Assembly (NCBI GenBank): GCA_003149345.1
Contig: QFWI01000008.1
Location: forward strand, 558,001 to 622,000
DNA length: 64,000 nucleotides
Direction of reading: 5' to 3'
From: Vampirovibrio chlorellavorus
GTDB taxonomy: Bacteria > Cyanobacteriota > Vampirovibrionia > Vampirovibrionales > Vampirovibrionaceae
Positions within the stretch are counted from its first letter, which is position 1, and each line of letters begins with the position of its first letter. The notes under the pieces were generated by a model. The model had not been told where the DNA came from and searched no databases. It was given only the letters and a program-made list of their open reading frames with translations. Of this stretch, positions 18,648 to 27,251 are shown piece after piece. The position numbers and the translations under genes are program-made.

Positions 18648-19801
18648 CCATCGTCCCCAACGCTGAATCACTAAACACAACCTTCGAGCAATCCCTGCCG
18701 CTCATTTCCATTATTATGCCCACCTACAATGCGGCACAGTACATCGGTCAATCCATTCAGTCGGTCATCAACCAAAGTTACCCTCATTGGGAATTGTTGA
18801 TTGCCGATGACGCCTCTAGTGATGACACCGAGCAGATTGTGGCTTCGTTTAACGATGCCCGGATTCACTATCAAAAACTGGCGCGTGTGGGACATCCCGC
18901 CGGGGTTCGCAATGCCGCCCTGCGCCGGGCCCGGGGAGCCTTCATCGCCTTCCTGGATTCCGATGACTTATACTACCCGGAAACGCTGGCCAAACTCTCG
19001 GCGCCTCTGTTAAACAACCCGCATCTCATCTCGGCGTATGGGTTTGCCGATCAAATCGATCATCAGGGCAACCCGTTACCCAACCCCATCCAACTGGTTG
19101 AAGCGCCCGCCAAAGCGTCCTCCCAAACACCGGGCTCGGAAACCCATCGGCACCCCACCACCCATTACGCCCATACCTGGGATCGCATTGTGACCAGTCA
19201 AATCAGTTGCTTGCTGGCGGGACTGATGATCCGTCGCAGCGCCTGGGAGCAAATCGGATACTTCAATGAGACCCTGTGTGGCCCGGAAGACTATGAATTT
19301 TATGTGCGCATGTTTTTACACAACCATGCGGGCGTTCTGTGCCTGAACGACTACGTGTACCAGTACCGCATTCACGCGGCCAGTTTGACCAAAGCCCCGG
19401 AACACTATGAAAAACTGCTGGACAGTTGCCTGAAAATCATGCACTGGATGTTCACGAAAGCGCCGATTCCCCCGGAAGTTCGCCCCCTGAAATCCAAGGC
19501 CTATTTGGGTTGTTACCGTTACCTGGCCCGAGAGCGCCTGTTGCAGCATCAGCCTCACATCGCCCGAAAACTGGCTTTAAAAACATTTCAGGAGCCCCAC
19601 ATCCAGTTCCGGGATGCCTTGCTTGGCTGTGGCCCCTTGCTCATTCGCTCCTTCCTACCCACCAGTCTGGACGATCGACTGGTTTCCTTGCGGCGGCAAG
19701 CCCGCCTTTGGAAGACCCGTCTTCAAACTCGGCTTCCAGCCCGCCTTCAAAATAGCCCAAAAGCCGCCCCAATCCATTCACTGTCAGCAGGTTCCCCATG
19801 A
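18644..19801 (+). CDS. Family 2 glycosyltransferase
   Basis: 385 residues; starts by ATGA overlap with the flippase gene. The GT-A fold is plain in the first 110 residues: ISIIMPTYNAAQYI, a WELLIADDASSDDT segment (UDP-sugar Asp) and FIAFLDSDD (metal-binding DxD). There is no membrane helix. It probably adds one sugar to the repeat unit at the cytoplasmic face. The N-terminal segment INQSYPHWELL closely resembles the GT2 half of the fusion protein at 8832-11120, which suggests the two share an ancestor within this locus. It is coupled to the acyltransferase gene downstream by another ATGA. Confidence 0.88.
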   Translation: MTIVPNAESLNTTFEQSLPLISIIMPTYNAAQYIGQSIQSVINQSYPHWELLIADDASSDDTEQIVASFNDARIHYQKLARVGHPAGVRNAALRRARGAFIAFLDSDDLYYPETLAKLSAPLLNNPHLISAYGFADQIDHQGNPLPNPIQLVEAPAKASSQTPGSETHRHPTTHYAHTWDRIVTSQISCLLAGLMIRRSAWEQIGYFNETLCGPEDYEFYVRMFLHNHAGVLCLNDYVYQYRIHAASLTKAPEHYEKLLDSCLKIMHWMFTKAPIPPEVRPLKSKAYLGCYRYLARERLLQHQPHIARKLALKTFQEPHIQFRDALLGCGPLLIRSFLPTSLDDRLVSLRRQARLWKTRLQTRLPARLQNSPKAAPIHSLSAGSP

Positions 19802-20985
19802 GTTCAATCGCCCCTACCCAGGAAAGCAGATCCGCATCCACTGAGTTGCCAATGGCCCAGCCAGACGCTCCTCGGGTTCGAATTATTCGGTCGCTGGCGG
19901 AATTTTTACCCTTGAAATGCGAGTGGGATGCTTTTCTGGAAACTGCCAACGTGGAAAACCTGTGTCTCACCCATGCCTGGTTGACCCAATGGTTGCAGCT
20001 CTTTCCGGCACAGGAACTCCTGATTATCATCCTTCAGGATCAACGGGACAACTGGTTGGCCGTGGCCCCCTTAAAAATCAGTCTGGGAAAGCAGGGCTTC
20101 GCTTGCAAGCGATTGAGACACCTCCAGTTCATCGGCACGCAGCCGAATGTTTATGACTGGATGGAAATCGTTATTGCCCCCGGGCAGGACCAAATGGCCG
20201 TGCTGAATACAATGGCCAAGGTAATTCGTGAAAATCGCTGGGATGTATTGGATTTACTGTTTATGCGGGATCGCTCCCAGGCTGAAGCCCTGGCCCAGGC
20301 GCTTCACCCCGGACAAGCCCAGACCGCCATCGACTCCGAAACCGTGATGCCCTGTTTACCCTTGCCTGGTTCGGTTGAGGACTATGAAAGCACTCGACAC
20401 AAAAAAACACGCCTGGAAGTCAATCGACACTGCAACCGCTTTGAAAAAACGATGGGAAGCCGCCCTCTGCTGGCCTTCCACACAGAGCCCCAAGCCAGTG
20501 CTGCCATTCTGAAAGAGTTTGTGGATAACCACATAGAGTACTGGGCGAGCCGAGGGCAAAAAAGTGATTTTTCGCGATTCCCCAAGCTGATTTCCTTCTA
20601 TCGCAATCTGCTCGGTGAAGCGTGTCGAGTGCGTGGGCAAAACGCTCCCAGGCTGCTACTGTCCACGCTGAAAGTCAATGACATTACCTTGAGTTACCAG
20701 TTGGGCTTCTGGCAGGGAAGCAGCTATCTCAGTCACCTCACCAACTTTAACCAGAGTTTCAGGAGCTATAGCCCCGGCACCTTACACATGGACGCCCTGG
20801 TGTTTCACGCGGTGGAAGCCGGTGCGAAGGAATTTAATTTCGGACGGGGGGATGAAGCCTACAAGCACTTATGGACGCGAGAAAAACGCCCGCTGTGGAA
20901 CCTGCGACTGTTTCGGCACCCGGTGGCCAAAGCCTTGTGGGCTCTGGATTGCTTTCTCAAAAAATGCCTGGGAAAGACCGCCTGA
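19798..20985 (+). CDS. GNAT-fold acyltransferase (BioF2/CelD-like, Acetyltransf_6), first copy
   Basis: 395 residues; starts inside the previous stop (ATGA). Two GNAT-like halves are suggested, as in FemAB-type proteins. The second half has the typical SYSPGTLHMDALVFHAVEAG stretch followed by FNFGRGDEAYK (about residues 322-357), the acyl-CoA-side motif of the CelD/BcsL group. These proteins are found in exopolysaccharide loci, where they are thought to acylate or aminoacylate sugars. There is no signal peptide. The next gene encodes a diverged relative. The acyl donor and the sugar position are unknown. Confidence 0.75.
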   Translation: MSSIAPTQESRSASTELPMAQPDAPRVRIIRSLAEFLPLKCEWDAFLETANVENLCLTHAWLTQWLQLFPAQELLIIILQDQRDNWLAVAPLKISLGKQGFACKRLRHLQFIGTQPNVYDWMEIVIAPGQDQMAVLNTMAKVIRENRWDVLDLLFMRDRSQAEALAQALHPGQAQTAIDSETVMPCLPLPGSVEDYESTRHKKTRLEVNRHCNRFEKTMGSRPLLAFHTEPQASAAILKEFVDNHIEYWASRGQKSDFSRFPKLISFYRNLLGEACRVRGQNAPRLLLSTLKVNDITLSYQLGFWQGSSYLSHLTNFNQSFRSYSPGTLHMDALVFHAVEAGAKEFNFGRGDEAYKHLWTREKRPLWNLRLFRHPVAKALWALDCFLKKCLGKTA

Positions 20986-22064
20986 TGACCCACGAGACGC
21001 TCAGTCAACCGGCAAACCCCACCCAGCCCATAGCCTCTCAACCCGAAGGACAACGGGTGGACCCGCAGTTCGTGAATCCGCAGCCCGAAAATGGCTCTCC
21101 CTTTGAAATGCCGTCCTTTCATCAATGCTGGTGGCGTTACCTGTCTCCCCGGTTTGATATTCCCGTTAAAGGGCAAGCGTTACTGATCCACAGAAAAAAA
21201 GTGGCCAGGGGGCTGCTGACCCTCAAAGAGGCAAGGATTTCCGGGTGGAATACGGCCTGGCATCAAGCGCTGAGTGACGATCGAATTCGAGAATTGCACC
21301 TGCTGAAACAGACCAGTGCCTGGGATTATTTCCGGGTTCGTATGCAGGCCGGGCAAGACCTGTCGCAGATTACCGAGCGGCTCACCGCACCGGGGTTTCC
21401 CTGCTGGCTGGCGCCCGCCCCCTTCCAATACAGCATTGATCTCAGTCAAGGCCTGGAAACCTATTTAAAAGGCCTCAGTCATAACAGCCGCAAGAGCCTG
21501 AAAAAGAAAACCCGACTCGCTCAAGCCTTGAAACCAACCCTGGTTACCGTCTCGGAAGCCAAAGCGGTTGATCAATTCCTGGAGGAGTTAATCCAGCACC
21601 ACATTCATTACTGGGATCAGAAAGCGGGTTACAGTTATCTGAATCAGGCGGAAGAAAAACGATTTTTATATGAGTGGGTACTGGCCTTGCATCAAAGCGG
21701 GCATTTAGTGCTGGAGCGGCTGCTGATGGACGAACAAACGGTCAACCTGAGCCTGGGGGTTAGGAGTGATAATACGTTCTACTGGCTGTTTACCGTGAAC
21801 ACAGGACTATTCAGCAATTACGCGCCGGGGATTGTGGGCCTGTATCTAAGGCTGGAAGCATACGCCCAACAAAATATTCAACAATTCCACATGGGGCCAG
21901 GCGATTATTTCTATAAAATCCAAAGCGCCAATTTGACATTGCCTTGTGTCGATCTCTACATCATCAACCCCAATTCCTGGAAGGGCCTGCTCTATCACCA
22001 ATGGCTCAAGCGCAAGCACGGTGGGAACATTAACCGTGAGAATATTCAGGATCTCAGCCCATAA
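20985..22064 (+). CDS. GNAT-fold acyltransferase (BioF2/CelD-like), second copy
   Basis: 359 residues from the ATG at 20985, which shares one base with the preceding stop (TGATG); an in-frame ATG at 20871 would lie deep within the upstream gene. The C-terminal half repeats the family pattern: SLGVRSDN, NYAPGIVGLYLRLEAY and HMGPGDYFYKI, matching the SPGTL and FGRGDEAYK motifs of the first copy. Identity between the copies is low, so they probably modify different sites. It ends the coupled run that begins with the polymerase gene. A second reading is a FemAB-like peptidyltransferase. Confidence 0.72.
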   Translation: MTHETLSQPANPTQPIASQPEGQRVDPQFVNPQPENGSPFEMPSFHQCWWRYLSPRFDIPVKGQALLIHRKKVARGLLTLKEARISGWNTAWHQALSDDRIRELHLLKQTSAWDYFRVRMQAGQDLSQITERLTAPGFPCWLAPAPFQYSIDLSQGLETYLKGLSHNSRKSLKKKTRLAQALKPTLVTVSEAKAVDQFLEELIQHHIHYWDQKAGYSYLNQAEEKRFLYEWVLALHQSGHLVLERLLMDEQTVNLSLGVRSDNTFYWLFTVNTGLFSNYAPGIVGLYLRLEAYAQQNIQQFHMGPGDYFYKIQSANLTLPCVDLYIINPNSWKGLLYHQWLKRKHGGNINRENIQDLSP

Positions 22065-22266
22065 ACTTTTGATCCGTATAAAAATAAGGCCTCAAATCCA
22101 TTTTTTGAATTTTCAGATTTTTTCGAGACTCTTTTAGAGAACCTTTTCGAAAATCTATGAAACTTTTTAGCGCTGGCCGATGTAATGAAAATACAAGGCT
22201 GATTTTTGTGAGTACTTTAAGTATGGATTCAATCAGCCCTTTACCCGCAAAGTTTTGGAGCGCTAT

Positions 22267-22761
22267 ATGACCCTTAATTTCAAATCCATCCAGCAATTTG
22301 GTCTGATGAGCCTGGCCGTAGTCACACTATACAGCACAGTCCCAGGAGCATTGGCGGAACCGGCGGCTGCCAACGAGAAACCGAGCCAACGGGAACACGC
22401 TCAGCAAAAAGGCGAGCGGTATAAAAAGTACGCTGAAGCCCATCAAAAATTCATGCAGGAATTAAACCTCAGCGACGAACAAAAAGCGAAAATGAAGGCC
22501 GCCCATGAAAAGTTTCGTCAGGAAAACGCAGCGGCCATGGACAGCCTGAAAGCCAAGTACAAACAGATGAAGCAACTGGGCAGCGAGCCAGCCAACGATG
22601 CCGAGCGTCAAAAACTCAAAGCGGAAATCCGGCAAGAACGGGAAGCCCTGATGATCAAGAAAAAAGCCAGTATGCAAGGCATTCTCACCCCGGAACAGCA
22701 GGCCAAATGGGATGCCAAGCAGGCCGAACGCCGGGCGCAATGGCAGCAGAAAAAGAAATAA
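22267..22761 (+). CDS. Spy/CpxP-like periplasmic protein (LTXXQ family)
   Basis: 164 residues from the ATG at 22267, with GGAG six bases upstream; a TTG four codons earlier is less likely. A signal peptide ends near ALA. The mature protein is almost all charged helix, with LNLSDEQKAKMK (about residues 58-69) and ILTPEQQAKWD (about 139-149), the paired L(S/T)xxQ motifs of Spy and CpxP. Those are periplasmic chaperones or stress sensors. There is no adjacent two-component system, so any link to Cpx-type signalling is unproven. A strong terminator follows. Confidence 0.8.
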   Translation: MTLNFKSIQQFGLMSLAVVTLYSTVPGALAEPAAANEKPSQREHAQQKGERYKKYAEAHQKFMQELNLSDEQKAKMKAAHEKFRQENAAAMDSLKAKYKQMKQLGSEPANDAERQKLKAEIRQEREALMIKKKASMQGILTPEQQAKWDAKQAERRAQWQQKKK

Positions 22762-22834
22762 AGCACTTTACCCACATCACTCTGGCCTGAGATTTCTCTC
22801 ATCGCCGTACTGCATTAACCTTAGACAACTCAAT

Positions 22835-22862
22835 AGCCACGGGTTTTGGCCCGTGGCTTTTC
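22835..22862 (+). terminator. Intrinsic terminator after the Spy-like gene
   Basis: A perfect nine-base stem AGCCACGGG (22835-22843) / CCCGTGGCT (22850-22858) with a six-base loop, followed by TTTTCC. The T-run is on the plus strand only. Confidence 0.8.
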
Positions 22863-22930
22863 CTTGGTCGGCAACAGCAATAGCACGCCCAGACAGTCCG
22901 AAAACTCTTTTACCTTCCGGTTCATGGGTT

Positions 22931-24172
22931 TCAGGCTGCTGTCAGTCGTTGATGGGCGCGTACAATATGGGGATAGGCCCAAAAATAGCAGGCGGCGCCC
23001 AGTATGGTTAAAAAACCGCCGAGCTGCAAGGTGCGTGATACCCCCCAGTGGGTGCCCATCCAGCCCACACACAGGCTTCCGATGGGGTACATGCCAATAT
23101 AGGCCAATGTGTACAAACTCATCACCCGGCCCCGTTTCTTGGGATCCGCCAATGTTTGCAACAAGATATTGCTGGAAGCGAACAACAACATCATGCCCAA
23201 CCCCAGCAGATATAGGCAAGCCATGGCCAACCACAGCGAGCGCACCCCGGAAAACAGCAGCATGATGAGCCCAAAGCCAAAAACGGCAAAAGGCAGCAAT
23301 TTCAACAAACGCTCCACCGCCTTATGAGAAGCCAGGTAAATAGCCCCGGTCAGGGCGCCAGCCCCCACCGCGCCCATCAGCCAACCCAGAGTCTGCACGT
23401 TGCCCTGTAAAATATCCTTGGCATAAACGGGAATCAGCACCGAGTATGGCAGACCCACCAGACTGGTCAGGCCCACCAGGCCCAGAATGGCCTTCATGGG
23501 CGGATGTTGATAAACGTACTGCAAGCCCTCTTGCAGGCTTTGCCAATATCCCATCGGTGCTTCAAAGGTCTGCTCCCGACGAATCCGTATGGCCGCCAAG
23601 GCCGCTATGACCGCGCAAAAACTCAGGCCGTTGATTAAAAAACAAACCCCTTCCCCCACCCGGCTGATCAGCAAACCGGCCAGCGCAGGCCCCACCAGCC
23701 GGGAACCGTTGAACACCGACGAATTGAGAGAAATGGCGTTACTCAAATCCTCCGGTTGATCCAGTAAATCCAGCACCAGAGACTGCCGGATGGGAATATC
23801 CAAGCCGGTAATAACCCCTGTAAAAGCCGCCAGCACCAGGATATGCCAGGGTTGAATCCAGCCGCTTAAAGTCAGAACCGCCAGAATCATGGCCTGAATC
23901 ATGGCCAGCGACTGGGTAGCCATCAACAAGCGCCGCCGATCATAGCGATCAGCCATCAAACCGGCTAAAGGGGCAATCAAAACCCCGGGCGCCTGATTCA
24001 GGAAGGCCACCATGCCCAACAACCAGACCGAATGCGTCAACCGGTATATCAGCCAGCTGATGGCCACTTGCTGAATCCAGGTGCCGGCCAGTGAAATCAG
24101 CTGTCCGCCGATAAACAGCCTGTAATTTCGACTACGAAGAGCCCGGAAGGTGTCTTTAAACAGCGCTAACAA
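22931..24172 (-). CDS. Major facilitator exporter (MFS_3/EntS-like)
   Basis: 413 residues from a TTG at 24172 with GGGAG six bases upstream. The frame is open to 24280, but the extra 36 residues are not like the family N-terminus. Twelve helices are expected; the first begins after a typical FRALRSRNYRLFIGGQ and the loop between helices 2 and 3 carries the MFS signature GLMADRYDRRRLL. The pattern fits the DUF894/EntS group, which exports siderophores, drugs or macrolides by proton antiport. No siderophore genes are nearby, so the substrate is open. Confidence 0.82.
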   Translation of the reverse strand: MLALFKDTFRALRSRNYRLFIGGQLISLAGTWIQQVAISWLIYRLTHSVWLLGMVAFLNQAPGVLIAPLAGLMADRYDRRRLLMATQSLAMIQAMILAVLTLSGWIQPWHILVLAAFTGVITGLDIPIRQSLVLDLLDQPEDLSNAISLNSSVFNGSRLVGPALAGLLISRVGEGVCFLINGLSFCAVIAALAAIRIRREQTFEAPMGYWQSLQEGLQYVYQHPPMKAILGLVGLTSLVGLPYSVLIPVYAKDILQGNVQTLGWLMGAVGAGALTGAIYLASHKAVERLLKLLPFAVFGFGLIMLLFSGVRSLWLAMACLYLLGLGMMLLFASSNILLQTLADPKKRGRVMSLYTLAYIGMYPIGSLCVGWMGTHWGVSRTLQLGGFLTILGAACYFWAYPHIVRAHQRLTAA

Positions 24173-24331
24173 TTCAATCTCCCTGGAAAAGCAAACCAAC
24201 AGGCAACGTGCATAAATGAACGGTATCCTTCTCAGCCTCGATTTTGGTCCAGGCCCTATTATAGGCACACAAACGAACAAGGCCCAAACGAAATCGATCC
24301 ATCTGAGCCTTGTTGATAAACGATAGAGGGC

Positions 24332-24793
24332 CTAGAACTGTTTAATGGCCTCAATCAGTTCGCTGTTGGGCGGCAAACCCTGTTTGGCGTACCGAACAAT
24401 GCCTTTCCCGTCAATGATATAGACCGTTCTCTGGATCCCTTTCCCGTCCTCTTTCAAGGCATGGTAAGCCTTGGCCATGGTGCGATCAGCGTCCACGGCA
24501 ATGGGAAATTTATAGCCCTGGGCCTGGGCGAATTTCTCGTGGCTTTCCATAGAATCGGGATTAGAGCCCAGAAACTCGGTGTTCAGCCCCTTGAATACTT
24601 CCGTATCATCGCGCAAGGCGCAAAGCTGCTGGGTACAACCCGGGGTTTGATCCTTGGGATAAAAGACGATGACCAGGTTTTTACCGGCATATTGACTGAG
24701 TTGCACTGATTTTCCGCCGGTGGCCGGTAAATTAAAATCCGGTGCGGCGGTGCCCACGGGCAACGGTTGATACACATCTAGGGTGGTTGACAT
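24332..24793 (-). CDS. Peroxiredoxin of the BCP/PrxQ type
   Basis: 153 residues. Reduces hydrogen peroxide and organic peroxides with thioredoxin as the usual reductant. The peroxidatic Cys lies in TPGCT (Cys53) and the resolving Cys five residues later (Cys58), the alpha2-helix arrangement of PrxQ. The start at 24793 is fixed by GGGAGG about ten bases upstream. The frame continues upstream to a GTG at 24883, and the added 30 residues would form a lipoprotein-like signal (FVMGGC), but the strong ribosome site lies exactly over that lipobox codon run, so I favour a cytoplasmic protein. Confidence 0.82.
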   Translation of the reverse strand: MSTTLDVYQPLPVGTAAPDFNLPATGGKSVQLSQYAGKNLVIVFYPKDQTPGCTQQLCALRDDTEVFKGLNTEFLGSNPDSMESHEKFAQAQGYKFPIAVDADRTMAKAYHALKEDGKGIQRTVYIIDGKGIVRYAKQGLPPNSELIEAIKQF

Positions 24794-25169
24794 TGGATTA
24801 CATCCTCCCATTACAAACAAACTCAATAAACCAAACAAGACAGAACTACGCTGAAACCTTGGGAAAATAGCCTCTTTAAACACAATAAACGCCTATTGGT
24901 TAACGATTTATGGTGAGTTTAACTTTAACTATCTAACGTTGTTATTCAACTCTACTAGTTAATCATTTCTATTATTGAAATCATTTAGTTTGAATCGTTT
25001 AGATAGATTGGATCGATCTGGCCAAGAACGAAACAACTCGGCAGTTTTGGGTTATGCTACCACAAAAGCCCAGTCTGGTATAGGGCGCCAGGTTATCTTG
25101 TTTTGGCGCGCCTGATTCGTTTTTACGTACCGTTCCCGGGCCGTTTGTATTGCAAAACTGTAAAAAAAG
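24794..25169. other. AT-rich intergenic region
   Basis: The stretch 24890-25020 is distinctly richer in A and T than anything around it and should contain the promoter of the peroxiredoxin gene on the minus strand. No open frame of interest, repeat or tRNA was found in it. Confidence 0.4.
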
Positions 25170-25189
25170 TGATCAGGCTAGCCTGATCA
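25170..25189. repeat. Perfect 20-base palindrome
   Basis: TGATCAGGCT followed at once by its exact reverse complement, flanked on the left by AAAAAAAG and on the right by ACAAAAAA. With no loop it is more likely a protein-binding site or cruciform than an RNA hairpin. It lies just past the terminator of the tRNA gene. Confidence 0.7.
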
Positions 25190-25191
25190 AC

Positions 25192-25226
25192 AAAAAAGCC
25201 TCACCAATATGTAGGACGAGGCTTTT
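25192..25226 (-). terminator. Intrinsic terminator of the initiator tRNA gene
   Basis: On the minus strand, AAAAGCCTC and GAGGCTTTT (25194-25202 and 25218-25226) form a nine-base stem with a 15-base loop. The T-run continues to 25192. It lies 11 bases beyond the tRNA 3' end. Confidence 0.7.
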
Positions 25227-25237
25227 ATGCTTTTAAG

Positions 25238-25314
<77 letters not shown>

Positions 25315-25432
25315 ATAGAAATTATAAAGGCAATGATGAAGTGCGCTTTAAAATTGAGTGTGAATATAGAATGCCTGAAAGAAAAACGCATTGCAAGCCC
25401 CTATTTCAAAAAAATTAAAAAACGCCACTGTA

Positions 25433-25461
25433 TTGGGCCGCACAGCCTCGGGTGGTACAAT
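25433..25461 (+). promoter_or_regulatory. Promoter of rmuC
   Basis: TTGGGC (25433-25438), a 17-base spacer and TACAAT (25456-25461). It sits about 70 bases before the rmuC start codon and divergent from the tRNA gene. Confidence 0.55.
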
Positions 25462-25529
25462 CAGGCAGGTTTGTAATCCCATAAACTCCCCAACAACAGA
25501 TCCTCAATCCGCTTGGAAAGGCTTTGCGC

Positions 25530-26906
25530 ATGCTCAATCTGTTATACTTGCCAATCGGCTTGGCACTCGGCTACTGGATCGGCTGGCTATACGCCAACAG
25601 CAAAGCCAGCCAGGCTTTCAACGAGCTGAAAAACCAGCTCTCCAGGGCAGAAACGGAAAACCAGCTGCTCAAAGAACAGCTGGAGGGGTTGCGTTCCACG
25701 GAAGATTTATTGCGCATGGAGCTGAACGAGGTCAGTTTGTCCAACGTTCGGCTGGAAACCTTGCTGGAAGAGAGCAAAAAGCTAACCGAGCAACAGCAAG
25801 GTCAATTTGAGGCGCTGAGCCAGAAAACCCTGAAGAGTCTCAAAGAGGAACTGGAAGAGAAGGCCAACCGGGAATACCAGCAAAAGCAAACCCAACTGGA
25901 TGAAAAACTGACCGCCCTGCTCAAGCCCCTGCGAGAGGTCATTGACCAAAACGAGAAAAAGGTGCGGGAAATCGAAAAGCAGCACACCGAGGACACCGCC
26001 TCTCTTAAAACCCACATTGAAATGATTGTGGCGGAAACCGGTAAGCTGGTGGGCGTGAAAAACAAGCTGGCCGAAGCCCTGAGCAACAGCAAAGGCCGGG
26101 GAGACTGGGGCGAGATGGAGCTGATCCGGCTTCTGGAACACTCCGGGCTGATGGCAGGCATTCACTATGAGGCCCAAAAAGTGCAGGATGGCCTGCGGCC
26201 CGATATCACCATCAAGCTCTCCAACCAGCGTGTTTTATACGTGGATGCCAAAACCATCCTGATCAATCTGGAGCGCCTGCTCAACGCGGAAGACTCCGAA
26301 GCGGAGAACAGCGAGCGTAAAAAGCATGCCGCCGCCCTGGAAAAGGAAATTTTATCCCTGAGCCTGAAAGCGTACGAAACCCGTTGTAAAGAAAGCATCG
26401 ATTTCGTGGTGCTTTACGTGCCAAGAGAATCCATGCTGCGGGCCGCCCTGGAGGAACGCCCCGCACTGATGGAGCAAGCCTTCCAGCGCCGGGTCATTCT
26501 GGCGAGCCCCCTGATTCTGATGTCCATTCTTAAAACCGTGGCCTACGGCTGGGATCAGGCCCAACTCTCTCAAAAAGCCGATGAGATTCATCAGCTGGGC
26601 AAAGACCTGCACAAACGGGCGGCGACCTTTGTGGAGCGCTTCTTAAAAGTGGGTGATCGCCTGGAAGCCCTGGGCAAACAGTTTGAGGAGGCCAAGTTGT
26701 CGCTGGATGGCAGACTGGGACTGGTTCCTCAACTGCGCAAGTTTGAGGAATACGGCTGTAAGTCCGAAAAAGCTCTGCCCCCTCCCACCGCGGATGAAGC
26801 CAATTTTGGATTGCTCCCCCAGGAATTACCAGCGGAAAAAACTGGCAGCGCCTTGAAAACAAAGGCCGTTGACGTGCAATCTTCCCTCCTGTCTGTTACG
26901 GAATAA
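25530..26906 (+). CDS. rmuC: RmuC family DNA recombination protein
   Basis: 458 residues from the ATG at 25530, with GGAAAGG eight bases upstream. A short N-terminal membrane anchor (LYLPIGLALGYWIGWLYA) is followed by a long coiled coil (about residues 30-170). The conserved RmuC nuclease-like core comes next, recognisable by KGRGDWGEMELIRLLE, VDAKTILINLERLL and FVVLYVPRESML. RmuC limits inversions and other rearrangements at repeats; its biochemical activity is inferred from the restriction-endonuclease-like fold. It is transcribed alone from its own promoter. Confidence 0.9.
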   Translation: MLNLLYLPIGLALGYWIGWLYANSKASQAFNELKNQLSRAETENQLLKEQLEGLRSTEDLLRMELNEVSLSNVRLETLLEESKKLTEQQQGQFEALSQKTLKSLKEELEEKANREYQQKQTQLDEKLTALLKPLREVIDQNEKKVREIEKQHTEDTASLKTHIEMIVAETGKLVGVKNKLAEALSNSKGRGDWGEMELIRLLEHSGLMAGIHYEAQKVQDGLRPDITIKLSNQRVLYVDAKTILINLERLLNAEDSEAENSERKKHAAALEKEILSLSLKAYETRCKESIDFVVLYVPRESMLRAALEERPALMEQAFQRRVILASPLILMSILKTVAYGWDQAQLSQKADEIHQLGKDLHKRAATFVERFLKVGDRLEALGKQFEEAKLSLDGRLGLVPQLRKFEEYGCKSEKALPPPTADEANFGLLPQELPAEKTGSALKTKAVDVQSSLLSVTE

Positions 26907-27251
26907 CGCTTCCGACAGACTCACTCGGCCAGATCGTTCGACCTGATTCAATCGGGCTCGTTGCTTCCCACACCGATCGGTGCCGGTCTCCTCTGAGAAT
27001 TTCATCGGTTGATCAGGCACGGCGCTGAAACTCGCTTCAATTCATCCAGTCGAATGAATTTTAACGACGTTCCGATCCAACTTCGCCGGGATTCCTTTAC
27101 GATGGAATTGGCCCCTGAGCCCATAGCCCATCATCGTTCTGACTGCGGATTGAATTAAAGTGTTCTCCAGATCCGCCGACATATACAGATATTGATACAA
27201 CTGATTAACACAGGTATCGACCTGCATCGACCTTGAGCGTGAAGAGTAGCA
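26907..27251. other. Intergenic region with small inverted repeats
   Basis: 345 bases between rmuC and the diguanylate cyclase gene. It holds a perfect 12-base palindrome CACCGATCGGTG (26971-26982) and an AATTCAT/ATGAATT inverted repeat with an eight-base loop (27039-27060). Neither is followed by a T-run. No convincing promoter or coding sequence was found. Confidence 0.4.

Noticed and set aside
20871-20984. Upstream extension of the second acyltransferase
   Set aside because: It would lie entirely inside the first acyltransferase gene, and the TGATG junction offers a better coupled start.
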